This document shows positions 6,807 to 13,935 of a stretch of DNA of 14,025 bases, piece by piece (within the stretch, counting starts at the first letter, position 1; every line of letters starts with the position of its first letter). The stretch is taken from positions 1 through 14,025 of the forward strand of contig CAZHFK010000029.1 in assembly GCA_964531215.1 (NCBI GenBank), given 5' to 3'. The notes under the pieces are model-generated. The model saw only the letters and a list, made by a program, of their open reading frames with translations. It did no database searches and had not been told where the DNA came from. Both the position numbers and the translations under genes were made by a program. The stretch is from WJKP01 sp964531215 (lineage in GTDB: Bacteria; Patescibacteriota; Patescibacteriia; CAIXNZ01).

Positions 6807-7940
6807 TTATTGCAAACTTTTATATAAATCAATTGTTTTTTTAGCGCATTGTTGCCAAGTAAAATTACGGGCAATCCCCTTACCTTTATCAATTAAATCT
6901 TCTCTTAATTTATCGTTATGTGCTATTTTTAATAAAGAATTTTTTATTGAATTAATATCACGTGGTTCAATTAATAATGCATTATCAATTACCAACTCGG
7001 GAATTGAAGCAATATTAGAGGTAATAATTGGCACTCCTAAATTCATCGCCTCTAAAATAGGTAAACCAAAACCTTCATATAAACTAGGAAAAACAAAAGC
7101 ATAGGCTTTTTTTAATAAATAAACTTTTTCTGATAAACTGACGTACCCCAAATAAATAACTTTATCTTCCAAATTTAAATCTTTAATAGTGGTAAAAATT
7201 TTCTCATATTTCCATCCCTTTTTACCGGCTAAAACCAATATAAAATCCTTATCTTCTGATTCCTGCAAAAATTGGTTAAAAGCAGTAATTAAACGAACTA
7301 AATTTTTACGTGGCTCTAAAGTACCAATAAATAAAAAATATTGTTTTTCAAATTTAAACTTCTCGTCAATATCATTCTCTTTTATATTTAATTTATTATA
7401 ATCTTCAACCCCCTCATGAATAACTTTTACTTTATCAACTTTTATCTTAAAAATATTTATCAAATCTTCTTTGGTATTTTCTGATACAGCTATAATTTTT
7501 GGGGCTTTATAAATACTAAAAGGAATTAAAATTCTTTTACTAAACCATTGGCCGTTAGGAAACCAATCTGAATTTTTATAAATCGCTAAATCATGAACGG
7601 TGATTACTGATTTATGAAAATAATAAAAAGGTATAATATTGGCTGGATTATGATAAACATCCAATTTGTACATTTTCAAAATATGAGGTATAAAAATATG
7701 ACGATAAAAAAAAGGGGTTTTGCCAATATTTTCCAAGCCTGGAAAATAAACGCATTTGACATTTTTATTTTTTGCAAATTCTTCACATCTTATTTTTTTA
7801 TTATAAAAAAATAAAACATATTCATTTTCTTGATCAATTTCCAATAAATATTTAATTAAAAAATAAGTATAATGACCTACACCAGCCAATTCCCCGTGAT
7901 CAACATTTAAAATATAACGGCAATCAATTCCTATTTTCAT
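6807..7940 (-). CDS. GT4-family (GT-B fold) glycosyltransferase
   Basis: A 377-aa retaining glycosyltransferase of the RfaB/mannosyltransferase type, which moves a sugar from a nucleotide-sugar to an envelope glycan or lipid on the cytoplasmic side. The N-terminal acceptor domain covers about 1-195, with the GVGHYTYFL loop (20-28) and VITVHD (112-117). The C-terminal donor domain begins near 200 with GTLEPRKNL (206-214), where Arg211 and Lys212 match the phosphate-binding basic pair. The EX7E motif follows as EGFGLPILE (Glu289 and Glu297), then GVPIITSN. Length and motif spacing are normal. Donor and acceptor cannot be told from sequence. It is the last gene of the minus-strand cluster, starting 4 bp after the preceding stop with no ribosome binding site. 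Confidence 0.93.
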   Translation of the reverse strand: MKIGIDCRYILNVDHGELAGVGHYTYFLIKYLLEIDQENEYVLFFYNKKIRCEEFAKNKNVKCVYFPGLENIGKTPFFYRHIFIPHILKMYKLDVYHNPANIIPFYYFHKSVITVHDLAIYKNSDWFPNGQWFSKRILIPFSIYKAPKIIAVSENTKEDLINIFKIKVDKVKVIHEGVEDYNKLNIKENDIDEKFKFEKQYFLFIGTLEPRKNLVRLITAFNQFLQESEDKDFILVLAGKKGWKYEKIFTTIKDLNLEDKVIYLGYVSLSEKVYLLKKAYAFVFPSLYEGFGLPILEAMNLGVPIITSNIASIPELVIDNALLIEPRDINSIKNSLLKIAHNDKLREDLIDKGKGIARNFTWQQCAKKTIDLYKSLQ

Positions 7941-7944
7941 AAAA

Positions 7945-8451
7945 TTAAGTAAATAATAAAAATGCGCCCCAAGCAGTTTTAGTAATAAAAGTTACCGCTA
8001 AAGCGGCAATAATTACTCCTGAAATAATTAAAATAGCTGCTCTTTGCCTGGGTATACGAAATAAAAAAGCAGCCAAAGCACCGGTCCAAGAACCGGTAAT
8101 CGGTAAAGGTATAGATACAAATAAAACTAAAGCGATCGAACCGTATTTGGCATATTTACCTTCAAATTTGATTCTGGTTCTTTTAAAAAGCCAGGCGAAA
8201 AATTTATTAAAAATAGTAAAATGTTTCATTAAAAATTTAGAGACAGGATCAATCAAATAAAGGATAAAAAACATTGGAATAATATTACCTAAAATCGCAT
8301 AAAATAAAGTTGTCAAAGTATCCAAATTATAAACTGTCAAACCAATCGGAATGGAAGCTCTTAATTCAGCTACTGGGATCATGGAAATTAAAAAAACTGC
8401 CATTTCCGGTGACATATCTTTAAATAAAGCGATATAATTTAAATCAAACAT
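7945..8451 (-). CDS. Small multi-drug export-like membrane protein (COG2426, DedA-related)
   Basis: A 168-aa integral membrane protein with hydrophobic segments at about 17-40, 46-68, 104-128 and 132-160. It carries the hallmarks of the Sm_multidrug_ex family (PF06695): PVAELRASIPIG (26-37; Glu29, Arg31) and, in the second half, PLPITGSWTGALAA (115-128). The two motifs lie in re-entrant-like segments, and structure-prediction work has grouped this family with DedA/VTT proteins, some of which act as lipid transporters or scramblases. The multi-drug export name is historical and not evidence of drug export. It starts 3 nt after the stop of the restored carboxypeptidase frame and ends 4 bp before the glycosyltransferase, so it is within an operon. 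Confidence 0.85.
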   Translation of the reverse strand: MFDLNYIALFKDMSPEMAVFLISMIPVAELRASIPIGLTVYNLDTLTTLFYAILGNIIPMFFILYLIDPVSKFLMKHFTIFNKFFAWLFKRTRIKFEGKYAKYGSIALVLFVSIPLPITGSWTGALAAFLFRIPRQRAAILIISGVIIAALAVTFITKTAWGAFLLFT

Positions 8452-8454
8452 AAG

Positions 8455-9350
8455 TTAATCCCATTGATAATTAGTAAAAACCCAATCACTAATCGCTTTT
8501 ACATCTTGAAACCTNNNNNNNNNNAATTTGAATCACTGCCCAAGACGACAACAATTATTTCCTGATTAGCTTTATTTTTAATTTTAACTGCCAAACAATA
8601 ACCTGATTTTTCAATATAACCGGTTTTTCCACCTAAAACATCCAAATAACTATTAGTTAACCAATCAGTATTAATCAAGGTTACTTTTCTCTTTTTTGCT
8701 TCGGCTTGGACTTCAAATTCATAGCGATTAGTGCTGGTCGCTGTTTTTATTTCTGGTTGGCGTAGAGCAACTTCAACTAATTTAACGACATCTTCCGCTC
8801 TTGATTTATTGGCACTATTCAAGCCGCTTGGTTCAACAAAAAAGGTGCTTTGCAAACCCAAAATTTCGGCTTTTTTATTCATTTCTAAAATAAACTGATC
8901 TTCACTTAAGCCTGTTGACCTAGCTAAAGCAATAGTCGCATCATTATCAGAAGCAATTAAAGCTGTATAAAATAAATTTCTTATTGTTAAAACTTCACCC
9001 GTATTTAAATGTATAATTCCACCGTTTCTGCGATCACTGGCAATAGTATAAAATTCTTTTTGCCAACCGGGATTATGATCTAAAAAAACTAAAGCGGTCA
9101 TTAATTTGGTAATACTAGCGATGGATCTTATTTCTTGTGAATTTTTTTTATATAAAATTTTCCCTGATTGAGCATCAACAGCAATCGCACTTTTAGCGGT
9201 TATTTTTACATCCAAAACTTCTGTATAAATTCGCTGGGGAACAAATTCTTCTGATTTTATTTTTTGCAAATCCAAAAACCCGTCAAAATTAAAATAACTT
9301 TGCCAGCAAATCGGAATTACAAGTAAACTTAAAAAAGCTTTTAATAACAT
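8455..9350 (-). CDS. D-alanyl-D-alanine carboxypeptidase (serine peptidase S11), interrupted by an assembly gap
   Basis: Trims the terminal D-Ala from peptidoglycan stem peptides outside the membrane. An N-terminal hydrophobic segment (1-20) acts as signal or anchor. The active-site motifs are complete: SITK (Ser79, Lys82), SDN (134-136) and KTG (242-244). Ten Ns follow residue 275 (GSDSN). Reading straight through them gives a false end at 8499. Beyond the gap, another frame encodes RFQDVKAISDW then VFTNYQWD and a TAA at 8455-8457, a typical S11 C-terminus. Keeping frame needs a gap of 2 mod 3 (2, 5 or 8 nt), so the ten Ns are not the true length. The intact protein would be about 295-297 aa. 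It starts 9 bp after scpB and ends 3 nt before the next gene. No C-terminal PBP5 beta-domain is present, so this is a short form. Confidence 0.92.
8515..8524. other. Assembly gap (10 Ns) inside the carboxypeptidase gene
   Basis: A run of ten unknown bases. Coding frames on both sides are compatible only if the true length is 2 mod 3, so ten is either a placeholder or a wrong estimate. Confidence 0.98.
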
Positions 9351-9359
9351 AATTAAAAA

Positions 9360-9920
9360 TTATTCTTCTTTTTTCTCATCCCCTGATTCATTATTTAACA
9401 ATTGTTGCAAAGCTTCATTACTATTTAATTTTTCGTATTCCGGCAATTGCGCTGATTCAGTAATTCCCAAATGTTGCATAAAATCAAAAGTAATTTGATA
9501 TTTTTTTACCAAATCTTTTTTATCATCTATTTCGTCAACCAACCCCCTAATCATTAAATTACGCAAAATTACACTGCAATTAACGCCTCTGATCATTTCC
9601 AGCTCTGTCTTGGTTATTGGCCCACGATAAGCAATCACGGTCAAAGTTTCTAATGATGCCTGAGTCAATTCACCAGTCATCTCCTCCTTTAAAAACTCAG
9701 ATATTATTTTAGCATTATCAGCATTAGTTACCATCTGATATTTATTTTTTATTTTCTGAATATTGATACCCTTATTTTTTTGATTATAATCTTCAAATAA
9801 ATCAGCTATTTCTTTTTTTACCTCATCTTTTTTGCCGCCTGTTAATTCACTGATTTTTTTTATATCCAAAGGCCTGGTGGCAATAAATAAAAGTGATTCT
9901 ATTTTTGATTTTAATGACAT
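9360..9920 (-). CDS. scpB: Segregation and condensation protein ScpB
   Basis: Dimeric winged-helix subunit that binds the ScpA kleisin and completes the SMC-ScpAB condensin. The first winged helix spans about 1-85 and starts with the typical KSKIESLLFIATRPLDIKKI. The second spans about 88-160 and includes the family signature AYRGPITKTELEMIRGVN (97-114) and VILRNLMIRGLVDE. The C-terminal 25 residues are acidic and probably disordered. The 186-aa length is usual. The gene lies 10 bp after scpA and 9 bp before the carboxypeptidase gene, so all three are very likely cotranscribed. No smc gene is in the window. No Shine-Dalgarno precedes the ATG. Confidence 0.96.
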   Translation of the reverse strand: MSLKSKIESLLFIATRPLDIKKISELTGGKKDEVKKEIADLFEDYNQKNKGINIQKIKNKYQMVTNADNAKIISEFLKEEMTGELTQASLETLTVIAYRGPITKTELEMIRGVNCSVILRNLMIRGLVDEIDDKKDLVKKYQITFDFMQHLGITESAQLPEYEKLNSNEALQQLLNNESGDEKKEE

Positions 9921-9930
9921 TTTATTTTAT

Positions 9931-10635
9931 TTAAGATTTAATTTTTTTTAAAGTTATATCGGTAAAAAGATCGCCTTGTTCAACATTTATAAATTTTTGT
10001 TTGGTTAATTCTAAAATTGCTAAAAAAGAAATAATTTTTTCGGTTTTTGATTTTGAATCACCAATTAATTTTGAAAAACTTGTTGACATCTCTTTAATTA
10101 TTAATTCCCTAATAGACTGGATTCTTTCTGACAATTTAATTGATCTTTGAATAACCTTTTTGGGCAAAATAACTACTGGTTTAATTCTATTCAAAACTTG
10201 CTGATAAACTCTTTTTAACTTATTAGGATTAACACTGTCCGGAACATAAAAAACTTGATCAGTAATACCTTCTGGAAATTTTTCTCTAGAAAAACAAAAA
10301 GATTTTTTACGTAAAATCTTTTGAATTTTTTTAGCTGCCTCTAAATATTCTTTATACATTTTTAATTGTTTTTCCAAATCAATTTCATCATCTTCTTCTA
10401 AATCTAAATTCGGCAAAAGAGCTTTTGATTTAATATGAATTAATTTGGCTGCAACAACTAAAAAATCAGCAGTTTCTTCCGGTTTAACTGGTTTTAAATT
10501 CATATATTCAATAAACTGATCGGCCACCTTAGATAAAGATATTTCAGTCACATCCATTTCTTGCTTTTCAATTAATTGCAATAATAAATCCAAAGGACCC
10601 TGCCAATCTTCTAATTGCACTTTATAACTATTCAT
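9931..10635 (-). CDS. scpA: Segregation and condensation protein ScpA (kleisin)
   Basis: Kleisin that bridges the SMC head domains and recruits ScpB. The N-terminal signature reads QLEDWQGPLDLLLQLI, followed by DVTEISLSKVADQFIEYM and ETADFLVVAAKLIHIKSKALLP, the part that contacts the SMC neck. An acidic linker EEDDEIDLEKQL comes next, then a charged coil-forming middle. The C-terminal winged helix (about 170-234) carries KTEKIISFLAILELTKQKFINVEQ. I chose the ATG at 10635, giving 234 aa and starting MNSYKVQL. A TTG nine bases upstream would add three residues but is less likely. The 109-118 bp upstream of it is the largest gap in this gene run and may hold the operon promoter, though no clear one is seen. 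Confidence 0.95.
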   Translation of the reverse strand: MNSYKVQLEDWQGPLDLLLQLIEKQEMDVTEISLSKVADQFIEYMNLKPVKPEETADFLVVAAKLIHIKSKALLPNLDLEEDDEIDLEKQLKMYKEYLEAAKKIQKILRKKSFCFSREKFPEGITDQVFYVPDSVNPNKLKRVYQQVLNRIKPVVILPKKVIQRSIKLSERIQSIRELIIKEMSTSFSKLIGDSKSKTEKIISFLAILELTKQKFINVEQGDLFTDITLKKIKS

Positions 10636-10753
10636 AATTATCAAAATTTAAAATATTCCAAAAATTAATCAATATGGCTAATTGGGCATTGCCAAATAAA
10701 ACATCATAACTCAATAAAACTGACCCACCGTAGCTAATACTAAATCTTTTGAA

Positions 10754-11350
10754 TTATTTTTTCTTTTTATTACTAGCTGATTTTTTTGAACTTTTTTTAT
10801 TATTTGATTTTTTACCGGATGCCTTCTTTTTATTTTTTGGGCTTTTTGGCTGAACTGATTTTTTTATTTTTTTAGCTTTAGAAAATAAACCAACAATCGG
10901 CTCTTCTAATTTTTCAAATTCCTTTATAGCCATTTCAATTGATTCATTAAAACTGCCTGAAGAAAAAATAGCTTTTTTAACTTTTTGCAGACTCTTATCC
11001 ATATAAACTTCCAAGTTATGCAACTTACCAAAAGCCGGCAAAGCACCCGGTTTAACTTTAAAAACTTTTACCATCACGCCTTCTTTGGGAATTTCAACTT
11101 TTTTAATACCTTGACCTTTGGCATTAATTAATTTTTTTAATTTTTCCATGTCTAAATTTTTAGAAGCCGGCAGTAAAACCATAATATAACCTTTATCAGT
11201 TTTGATCAAAAGATTTTTAACAATTTCGTCCAATTTCTTTTTTAAAGTTTGGGCGGCATCATAAGCGGTATAAACTTTTTTATGGGTAACAATGGCATAT
11301 TTAGCACCTTTTTTGTCTAAATAATTTTGAATTTTTTTAGGAACTGGCAT
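10754..11350 (-). CDS. YbaK/EbsC-family aminoacyl-tRNA deacylase-like protein with lysine-rich tail
   Basis: Residues 1-150 form a YbaK/prolyl-tRNA-editing-associated domain (PF04073), which in characterised members hydrolyses misacylated tRNA such as Cys-tRNA-Pro or Ala-tRNA-Pro. Visible family features are THKKVYTAYDAA (22-33), the conserved Lys45 in EIVKNLLIK, VLLPASKNLD (58-67), the GALPAFG turn (102-108) and YMD (116-118). A tail from about 157 to 198 follows, with about 20 Lys in 42 residues plus Ser, Asn and Pro. It resembles the C-terminal domain of histone H1-like proteins and probably binds RNA or DNA non-specifically. The tail is unusual for the family. The gene lies 32 bp after the small winged-helix gene and probably shares its transcript. 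The substrate is not predictable. Confidence 0.88.
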   Translation of the reverse strand: MPVPKKIQNYLDKKGAKYAIVTHKKVYTAYDAAQTLKKKLDEIVKNLLIKTDKGYIMVLLPASKNLDMEKLKKLINAKGQGIKKVEIPKEGVMVKVFKVKPGALPAFGKLHNLEVYMDKSLQKVKKAIFSSGSFNESIEMAIKEFEKLEEPIVGLFSKAKKIKKSVQPKSPKNKKKASGKKSNNKKSSKKSASNKKKK

Positions 11351-11382
11351 AGGTTAAGTTATTAGTTTATTAATAAATGGAT

Positions 11383-11712
11383 TTAGCCTTTTCTTTTCTT
11401 GCTTACCTTACGTAAATTCAAGGGTAATTTTTTTTGCTCACCTAATATTTTTTTTGCGACTGATCTGCCCAAACGAGTTAATCTTACTTTATCAATAAAA
11501 ACTTTTTCTTTGGTAATTTCGCCAAAACCGACTAAAAGTCCTTTTTTAATTAATCTATCCAAACTAACAGTAATTGAATTAATTTGGCTTGCTTTTTGGG
11601 GTTTAGATTTAAACGAATTATAAAAAACAACCAAATTCTTACGATCCAGTTTCCCATATTTATGCTCAAAACACTGTAAAAGAATATATTTCTGCAATTT
11701 TGAAAGCCGCAT
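11383..11712 (-). CDS. Small basic winged-helix-like protein of unknown function
   Basis: A 109-aa protein I cannot assign to a named family. The start LSKLQKYILLQCFE looks like the first helix of a MarR/PadR-type winged helix. The middle stretch, NSITVSLDRLIKKGLLVGF, resembles the recognition helix entering the wing, then VRLTRLGRSVAKKIL reads like the final helix. The C-terminal 20 residues are strongly basic (RKVSKKRKG end). DNA or RNA binding is therefore likely but inferred. A good promoter (TTGAAT-17-TAAAAT) sits so that transcription should begin at or next to the ATG, suggesting a leaderless mRNA. AAGGA lies directly against the ATG, too close to act as a Shine-Dalgarno. It is probably cotranscribed with the YbaK-like gene. 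Confidence 0.75.
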   Translation of the reverse strand: MRLSKLQKYILLQCFEHKYGKLDRKNLVVFYNSFKSKPQKASQINSITVSLDRLIKKGLLVGFGEITKEKVFIDKVRLTRLGRSVAKKILGEQKKLPLNLRKVSKKRKG

Positions 11713-11719
11713 ATCCTTA

Positions 11720-11748
11720 ATTTTAGCTTAAAATCAAGACAAATTCAA
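11720..11748 (-). promoter_or_regulatory. Promoter for the winged-helix gene, predicted leaderless start
   Basis: Minus strand: -35 TTGAAT (plus 11743-11748), 17-nt spacer, -10 TAAAAT (plus 11720-11725). Seven bases separate the -10 from the ATG at 11712, so the predicted first transcribed base is at or beside the A of the ATG. The promoter begins only a few bases after the aspS terminator. Confidence 0.65.
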
Positions 11749-11753
11749 GACCC

Positions 11754-11791
11754 AAAAATTTACCCTGCAGAAAATTACTACAGGGCAAATT
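11754..11791 (-). terminator. Rho-independent terminator of aspS
   Basis: On the minus strand an arm of 14 nt (plus 11778-11791) pairs with plus 11757-11770 around the 7-nt loop TAATTTT. The core is CCCTGTAG/CTGCAGGG and there are two G-U pairs. A run of five Us (plus 11758-11754) follows. It lies about 30 bp past the aspS stop and separates aspS from the downstream genes. On the plus strand the U-G pair becomes a C-A mismatch, so it favours minus-strand termination. Confidence 0.85.
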
Positions 11792-11821
11792 ATAATTTAA
11801 AAATAATAAACGATTATCAAA

Positions 11822-13591
11822 CTATTCATCCAAATTTAATTTTATATGTAATTCTTTTAATTGTTCTTTACTGACTTCGCTTGGCGCTCCTAACATGACA
11901 TCTTGAGCTGCTCCATTTTTAGGAAAAGCATAAATATCTCGAATACTGGGACATTCCCAAAAAACCATTAACAAACGATCCAAACCGGGTGCACAACCGC
12001 CATGAGGTGGTGCACCATATTCAAACGCTTTAATCATATGACCAAATTTAGCATCGACCTGCTCCTTAGTATAACCTGCGATATTAAAAGCTTTATACAT
12101 AATTTCTGGATCATGATTACGAATTGCGCCGGAAGATATTTCAAATCCGTTACATACCAAATCATATTGATAAGCCAAAATTTCTAAAGGATTTTTTTCT
12201 TCTAAAGCTTTTAAACCGCCTTGTGGCATAGAAAAAGGATTATGAGAAAAATCTATTTTCTCCTCTTCCATTTCCGAATAATCATACATTGGATAATCAC
12301 AAATCCATAACCAAGCGGCTTTACTGGAATCTTTTAAATCTAAACGGCCACCGCATTCTTCACGAACAGCACCTAATGCTTCCGAAGCTATTTTCCATTT
12401 ATCAGCACCAAAAAAAACAATATCACCTTCTTTAGCTTCAGTTTTTTCAGTAATAGCCTTGATTTCCAAATCTGATAAAAATTTTAATATTGGCGACTTT
12501 ATTTCTTTTTCATAAACAATATAAGCTAAACCTTTGGCACCTTTATTTTTAGCGATTTCAGTTAATTCATCAATATCTTTACGTGAAAACTTAGCACCAT
12601 CTGTTATTTTTAATGCATTAACTATCCCGTCATTAGCCAAGGCATCGGCAAAAACTTTAAATTCTGTATTTTTCATTTCTGCAGATAAATTTTTAATTTC
12701 AAAATCAAACCTTAAATCAGGTTTATCAGAACCATATTTAGAAATAGCTTCTTTATAAGTAATTATGGGAAAAGGTTTTTGTAAAACCTTTTTATCTGAA
12801 AATTTTTCAGTTAATTCAATCATTAAAGGTTCCACTGTTTGCCAAACATCTTCTTGCTCCACAAAAGACATCTCCATATCAATTTGATAAAAATCACCCG
12901 GATGACGATCAGCTCGAGGATCTTCGTCTCTAAAGCAAGTTGCGATTTGAAAATATTTATCCATCCCACCAACCATTAAAAGCTGTTTAAACTGTTGTGG
13001 GGCTTGAGGTAAGGCATAAAATTTACCGGGATAAAGCCGAGAAGGAACCAAATAATCACGCGCGCCTTCTGGTGATGAATTGGCTAAAATCGGCGTTTGA
13101 ATTTCAATAAAATTCTTTTTATGAAAATATTCACGAACATATGTAATCAAGTCATCTCTTTGCTTCATTATTTCTTGTAAACGCGGATGGCGTAAATCTA
13201 AATAACGATATTTTAAACGCAAATCTTCATTAACAGCTTTTTCTTGAGAAATTTCAAAAGGCGGTGTTTTGGATTTATTTAAAATTTTAATCTCATCAAT
13301 GGCCACTTCAATCTCACCTGTTGCCATCTTAGGATTGATCATATCTTTAGGTCTGTCCAAAACTTTACCTGTGACTTGCAAAACCCATTCAGCGCGAACC
13401 TTATCAGCTTCATTCCAAGCAACCTTGGAAATATCAGGATCAAATTTTATTTGAGTCAAACCATAACGATCACGTAAATCAATGAAAATAATTCCGCCAT
13501 GGTCACGTCGAGTGTTAACCCAACCGCATAAAGTTACTCTTTTACCTACTTGTTTTTTAGTTAATTCCCCGCAAGTATTTGTTCTTAACAT
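11822..13591 (-). CDS. aspS: Aspartyl-tRNA synthetase, bacterial type, likely non-discriminating
   Basis: Class II synthetase charging tRNA-Asp. I prefer the ATG at 13591 (589 aa, starting MLRTNTCGEL), because this matches the usual AspRS N-terminus. The in-frame ATG at 13612 would add seven atypical residues. In this numbering the OB anticodon domain spans about 1-105 (VTLCGWVNTRRDHGG near 19-33), motif 1 about 161-183 (PEGARDYLVP), motif 2 FRDEDPRADRH at 220-230 with QIDMEMSF, the bacterial GAD insertion about 290-415, and motif 3 GLDRLLM at 536-542. His31 aligns with the residue that, in Pseudomonas-type enzymes, goes with charging both tRNA-Asp and tRNA-Asn, whereas E. coli has Leu. The stop is TAG. 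Expression is probably controlled by a T-box leader, and an intrinsic terminator follows the gene. No Shine-Dalgarno is seen. Confidence 0.97.
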   Translation of the reverse strand: MLRTNTCGELTKKQVGKRVTLCGWVNTRRDHGGIIFIDLRDRYGLTQIKFDPDISKVAWNEADKVRAEWVLQVTGKVLDRPKDMINPKMATGEIEVAIDEIKILNKSKTPPFEISQEKAVNEDLRLKYRYLDLRHPRLQEIMKQRDDLITYVREYFHKKNFIEIQTPILANSSPEGARDYLVPSRLYPGKFYALPQAPQQFKQLLMVGGMDKYFQIATCFRDEDPRADRHPGDFYQIDMEMSFVEQEDVWQTVEPLMIELTEKFSDKKVLQKPFPIITYKEAISKYGSDKPDLRFDFEIKNLSAEMKNTEFKVFADALANDGIVNALKITDGAKFSRKDIDELTEIAKNKGAKGLAYIVYEKEIKSPILKFLSDLEIKAITEKTEAKEGDIVFFGADKWKIASEALGAVREECGGRLDLKDSSKAAWLWICDYPMYDYSEMEEEKIDFSHNPFSMPQGGLKALEEKNPLEILAYQYDLVCNGFEISSGAIRNHDPEIMYKAFNIAGYTKEQVDAKFGHMIKAFEYGAPPHGGCAPGLDRLLMVFWECPSIRDIYAFPKNGAAQDVMLGAPSEVSKEQLKELHIKLNLDE

Positions 13592-13621
13592 ATAATTTAA
13601 ATTAATAATCAATAACTAAGC

Positions 13622-13724
13622 ACCAATAACAAATTTCAATATTTAAATTCTAAATTCAAATTTTAATTTGATTCTTGGCATTAGAATTTATAATTTGTTT
13701 GGAAATTGGGATTTAATTATTGGT
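13622..13724. repeat. AT-rich fold-back (MITE-like) element in aspS leader
   Basis: About 103 bp bounded by perfect 8-bp inverted repeats ACCAATAA (13622-13629) and TTATTGGT (13717-13724). Inner perfect pairs are TAAATTCTAA (13644-13653) with TTAGAATTTA (13681-13690), and a central hairpin TCAAATT/AATTTGA (13656-13662, 13665-13671). No ORF is seen. It lies between the T-box terminator and the aspS start codon and would be part of the read-through mRNA. It may be a dispersed non-autonomous element or a structured 5' UTR. Confidence 0.6.
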
Positions 13725-13728
13725 CATT

Positions 13729-13929
13729 AAAAAAATCTCGTCCTCAAAATTTCAAAAGTATAATACTCTTCAAATTCAAGGACGAGATTTTTCTCGCGGT
13801 GCCACCTTGATTGCTTCAAAACTAAGCCACTCAATTTTGTCGCTAACGCGGACTCACGACGGGTTTTACTTGCCAAAAGCTTTCTTCCCGCACCTCATTT
13901 GGTGTTTGCCAAACTCAAACGGTTTTAAT
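13729..13929 (-). promoter_or_regulatory. T-box riboswitch controlling aspS
   Basis: The transcribed minus strand carries the conserved T-box AAGGTGGCACCGCG (plus 13808-13795). The antiterminator pairs CAAGG with CCTTG and CGAG with CTCG around a bulge containing UGGC. UGGN pairs with the NCCA end of uncharged tRNA, and N=C calls for discriminator G73, as in tRNA-Asp. The competing terminator is ATCTCGTCCT/AGGACGAGAT (plus 13779-13788 and 13735-13744) with a 7-U tail (13735-13729), and it uses the same CTCGTCCT strand. A hairpin GCTT/AAGC (plus 13813-13827) just upstream fits stem III. About 100 nt remain for stem I. A possible basal helix pairs CCGTTTGA with TTGAGTGG, which would place a candidate GAC specifier at plus 13839-13841, but I could not fold stem I with confidence. 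Uncharged tRNA-Asp should allow aspS read-through. Confidence 0.9.
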
Positions 13930-13935
13930 AATTAT

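Noticed and set aside
8499..8514. C-terminus of the carboxypeptidase read straight through the Ns
   Set aside because: The frame gives only a few random residues, whereas the alternative frame restores a family-typical end.
12574..12589. parS-like sequence (TACGTGAAA core)
   Set aside because: Only about 10 of 16 positions match the parS consensus, one half of the palindrome is poor, and it lies inside aspS coding sequence.
13592..13612. Upstream ATG of aspS adding seven residues
   Set aside because: The residues are not AspRS-like, while the ATG at 13591 gives the family's usual N-terminus.
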